From Haloferax larsenii JCM 13917 (GTDB lineage: Archaea; Halobacteriota; Halobacteria; Halobacteriales; Haloferacaceae): a DNA stretch of 64,000 bases. The DNA lies in the NCBI RefSeq assembly GCF_000336955.1, contig NZ_AOLI01000021.1:61576-125575 (forward strand). The letters run 5' to 3'. Both the position numbers and the translations under genes were made by a program. This document shows, piece by piece, positions 63,562 through 64,000 of this stretch. Each line of letters opens with the position of its first letter. Position 1 is the first letter of the stretch. The notes under the pieces are model-generated. The model did not search any database. It was not told where the DNA came from and was given only the letters and a program-made list of their open reading frames with translations.

Positions 63562-64000
63562 CTACGATTCGGTCTGGGTCTCGACCCCGCCGTCTTCGAT
63601 TTCGATGTCGACGGCGTCCGCGGAGATGTCGGCCGTCTCGTCCAATTCGAGTTCGTTGAGAATCTCTTCGATATCGTCCAACCCGAGCAACTGGCGGGTC
63701 TCCGCGTCGAAGTCCTTGCTCTCCAGTCCGTCGGCCTGCTGCACGTCGGCTCCGGTCAGGCCCTTTCCGTAGCGACCCAGCAGCGATGTGAGTTCCTGCG
63801 GGAGCACGTACGTCGTCGACGGCGAGGTACCGATGCTCGCCAGTTTTTCCATGCCCTTGTCGATGATGGCGCGTTCGCCCATCGACTCGGCGGACTTCGC
63901 ACGCAAGACAGTCGAGATGGCGTCACCCTGCGCTTCGAGAATCTGCGACTGCTTTTCACCCTGTGCGCGGATGATGTTCGACTGCTTTTCACCTTGGGCC
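63562..64000 (-). CDS. SPFH/Band 7 (stomatin-prohibitin) protein, C-terminal part
   Basis: The gene continues beyond the window; about 145 C-terminal residues are visible. The coding begins here with 'AQGEKQSNIIRAQGEKQSQI', the repeated A-Q-G-E-x-Q heptads of the flotillin/stomatin coiled-coil, then 'SAESMGERAIIDKGMEKLASIGTSPSTTYVLPQEL', the stomatin end signature. These proteins form membrane-associated scaffolds, often with an NfeD partner. The C-terminal tail is acidic. Confidence 0.85.
   Translation of the reverse strand, partial: AQGEKQSNIIRAQGEKQSQILEAQGDAISTVLRAKSAESMGERAIIDKGMEKLASIGTSPSTTYVLPQELTSLLGRYGKGLTGADVQQADGLESKDFDAETRQLLGLDDIEEILNELELDETADISADAVDIEIEDGGVETQTES

Overview
The window is high-GC DNA encoding strongly acidic proteins (Asp/Glu rich, few Lys), with archaeal information-processing genes (Orc1/Cdc6, DNA polymerase D small subunit, Hef, Hel308, KEOPS Cgi121, prepilin peptidase, IMP cyclohydrolase of the PurO type) beside bacterial-type uvrB, uvrC and NAD-dependent ligase. 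That combination points to a haloarchaeon. The order hisI - prepilin peptidase - ferredoxin - phosphate permease - metY/metX - ligA - uvrC - mdh - hef - oap genes - orc1 - sec11 - polymerase D small subunit is, from memory, that of the main chromosome of Haloferax (H. volcanii or a close relative) across replication origin oriC1. No database search was possible.

Layout. 0-5 kb: acetyltransferase, hisI, prepilin peptidase, a MazEF-type toxin-antitoxin pair inserted between two copies of the ferredoxin gene 3' end, [2Fe-2S] ferredoxin and a Pit phosphate permease. 5-9.2 kb: sulfur assimilation into methionine (two MetY-type PLP enzymes and MetX). 9.3-16.3 kb: a bacterio-opsin-activator-like regulator, a cytochrome P450, a type IV pilin, ligA and a two-gene ABC exporter. 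16.3-23.5 kb: a soluble chemotaxis/signal transducer, uvrC, a CAAX-type membrane protease, malate dehydrogenase and small proteins. 23.6-34.6 kb is a replication island: hef, an unlisted 38-residue gene, oapC-oapB-oapA, the intergenic origin (28.84-30.49 kb) with several origin recognition boxes (ORBs) round an AT-rich stretch, orc1, the signal peptidase gene sec11 and the DNA polymerase D small subunit. 34.6-41.5 kb: old-yellow-enzyme family oxidoreductase, ZIP transporter, aspartate kinase, tryptophanase, a phosphodiesterase and IMP cyclohydrolase. 41.6-47.5 kb: tRNA-Gln, KEOPS Cgi121 with Hel308, a three-cysteine ferredoxin, a 28-residue membrane peptide and conserved haloarchaeal proteins. 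47.5-57 kb: a methyltransferase, a thiamine-type ABC importer, a paired rhodanese locus and a short-chain fatty acid permease. 57-64 kb: a helical protein, a hairpin-dense intergenic block, uvrB-nudix, TauE/SafE permease, UspA, two small membrane proteins and the C-terminal part of an SPFH protein.

Replication and repair dominate (orc1, polymerase D small subunit, hef, hel308, ligA, uvrB, uvrC, oapABC). The observation I think most worth pursuing is that sequences matching the origin's own ORBs also occur singly, far from the origin, mostly in intergenic and convergent regions (26.55, 35.85, 41.74, 45.27 and 58.19 kb) and inside the polymerase D small-subunit gene (33.32 kb). Other items are the hairpin-dense block at 57.85-58.09 kb, the direct repeats flanking the toxin-antitoxin pair, and several very small genes.
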